Assembly: GCA_959021945.1 (NCBI GenBank)
Contig: CAUEYG010000008.1
Location: forward strand, 1 to 13,525
Reading direction: 5' to 3'
Source of the DNA: an uncultured Eubacteriales bacterium
Lineage (GTDB): Bacteria; Bacillota; Clostridia; Peptostreptococcales; Anaerovoracaceae
Length of the DNA: 13,525 nucleotides
In this document: positions 13,454 to 13,525 of the stretch, piece by piece
How the letters are laid out: each line of letters starts with the position of its first letter
Position numbering within the stretch: the stretch's first letter is position 1
Position numbers and translations under genes: made by a program
The notes under the pieces: model-generated
Seen by the model: the letters and a program-made list of their open reading frames with translations, nothing else
What the model was told of the DNA's origin: nothing
The model's database searches: none

Positions 13454-13525
13454 ATGGCAACAAGCAGTATGCAGGATATAAAGAGACGTATTAAGAGCGT
13501 CACAAGTACAGAACATATTACAAAC
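13454..13525 (+). CDS. atpG: F1Fo ATP synthase subunit gamma, 3' end outside window
   Basis: The first 24 codons encode MATSSMQDIKRRIKSVTST and on to EHITN, the standard gamma start: a basic helix with IKRRIKSV and the Thr-x-x-Ile-Thr that begins the rotor coiled coil. GGGGGGTGA lies just before the ATG at 13454. The window ends inside the gene, so atpD and atpC presumably follow outside. Confidence 0.9.
   Translation, partial: MATSSMQDIKRRIKSVTSTEHITN

Overview
The window (about 45% GC by eye, strong AGGAGG-type ribosome binding sites, short intergenic gaps) looks like chromosomal DNA from a low-GC Gram-positive anaerobe of the class Clostridia, most likely Lachnospiraceae or a close relative. 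This rests on protein flavour (short YhbY, WecA/TagO-type transferase, split prepilin peptidase, sodium-type c-subunit) and on apparent Spo0A and sigma-H sites. No mobile element, CRISPR array, tRNA or rRNA gene was seen.

Layout. 1-1134: the end of a YegS/BmrU-type diacylglycerol kinase gene, abutting a GNAT acetyltransferase gene. 1141-1807: a strong hairpin, then a tandem OB-fold single-stranded-DNA-binding-like protein. 1882-3951 (minus strand): a membrane-anchored hybrid histidine kinase (PAS-HisKA-HATPase-REC-HPt) with its own terminator. 3952-4130: a divergent control region with three perfect Spo0A boxes (TGTCGAA), two near matches and a sigma-H-like promoter facing right. 4131-4823: a prepilin peptidase. 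4824-5104: a promoter followed at its predicted start site by a long structured leader with two related hairpin units. 5105-9181: a tightly packed run yhbY, truA, dCMP deaminase, WecA/TagO-like transferase and MATE transporter. 9182-9487: terminator, inverted repeat and promoter. 9488-13525: the F1Fo ATP synthase operon, starting with a small non-canonical membrane protein and then atpB-E-F-H-A and the first 24 codons of atpG.

How it fits together. Most genes are housekeeping: translation and tRNA modification, pyrimidine nucleotide supply, envelope glycan priming, energy coupling. The most interesting part is 3952-5104. There, what look like sporulation-initiation regulators (Spo0A plus sigma-H) appear to control both an orphan phosphorelay kinase and the type IV pilus or competence prepilin peptidase, and an undescribed structured RNA leader precedes yhbY. 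The c-subunit carries the Gln / Glu-Ser ligand pattern of sodium-coupled ATP synthases.
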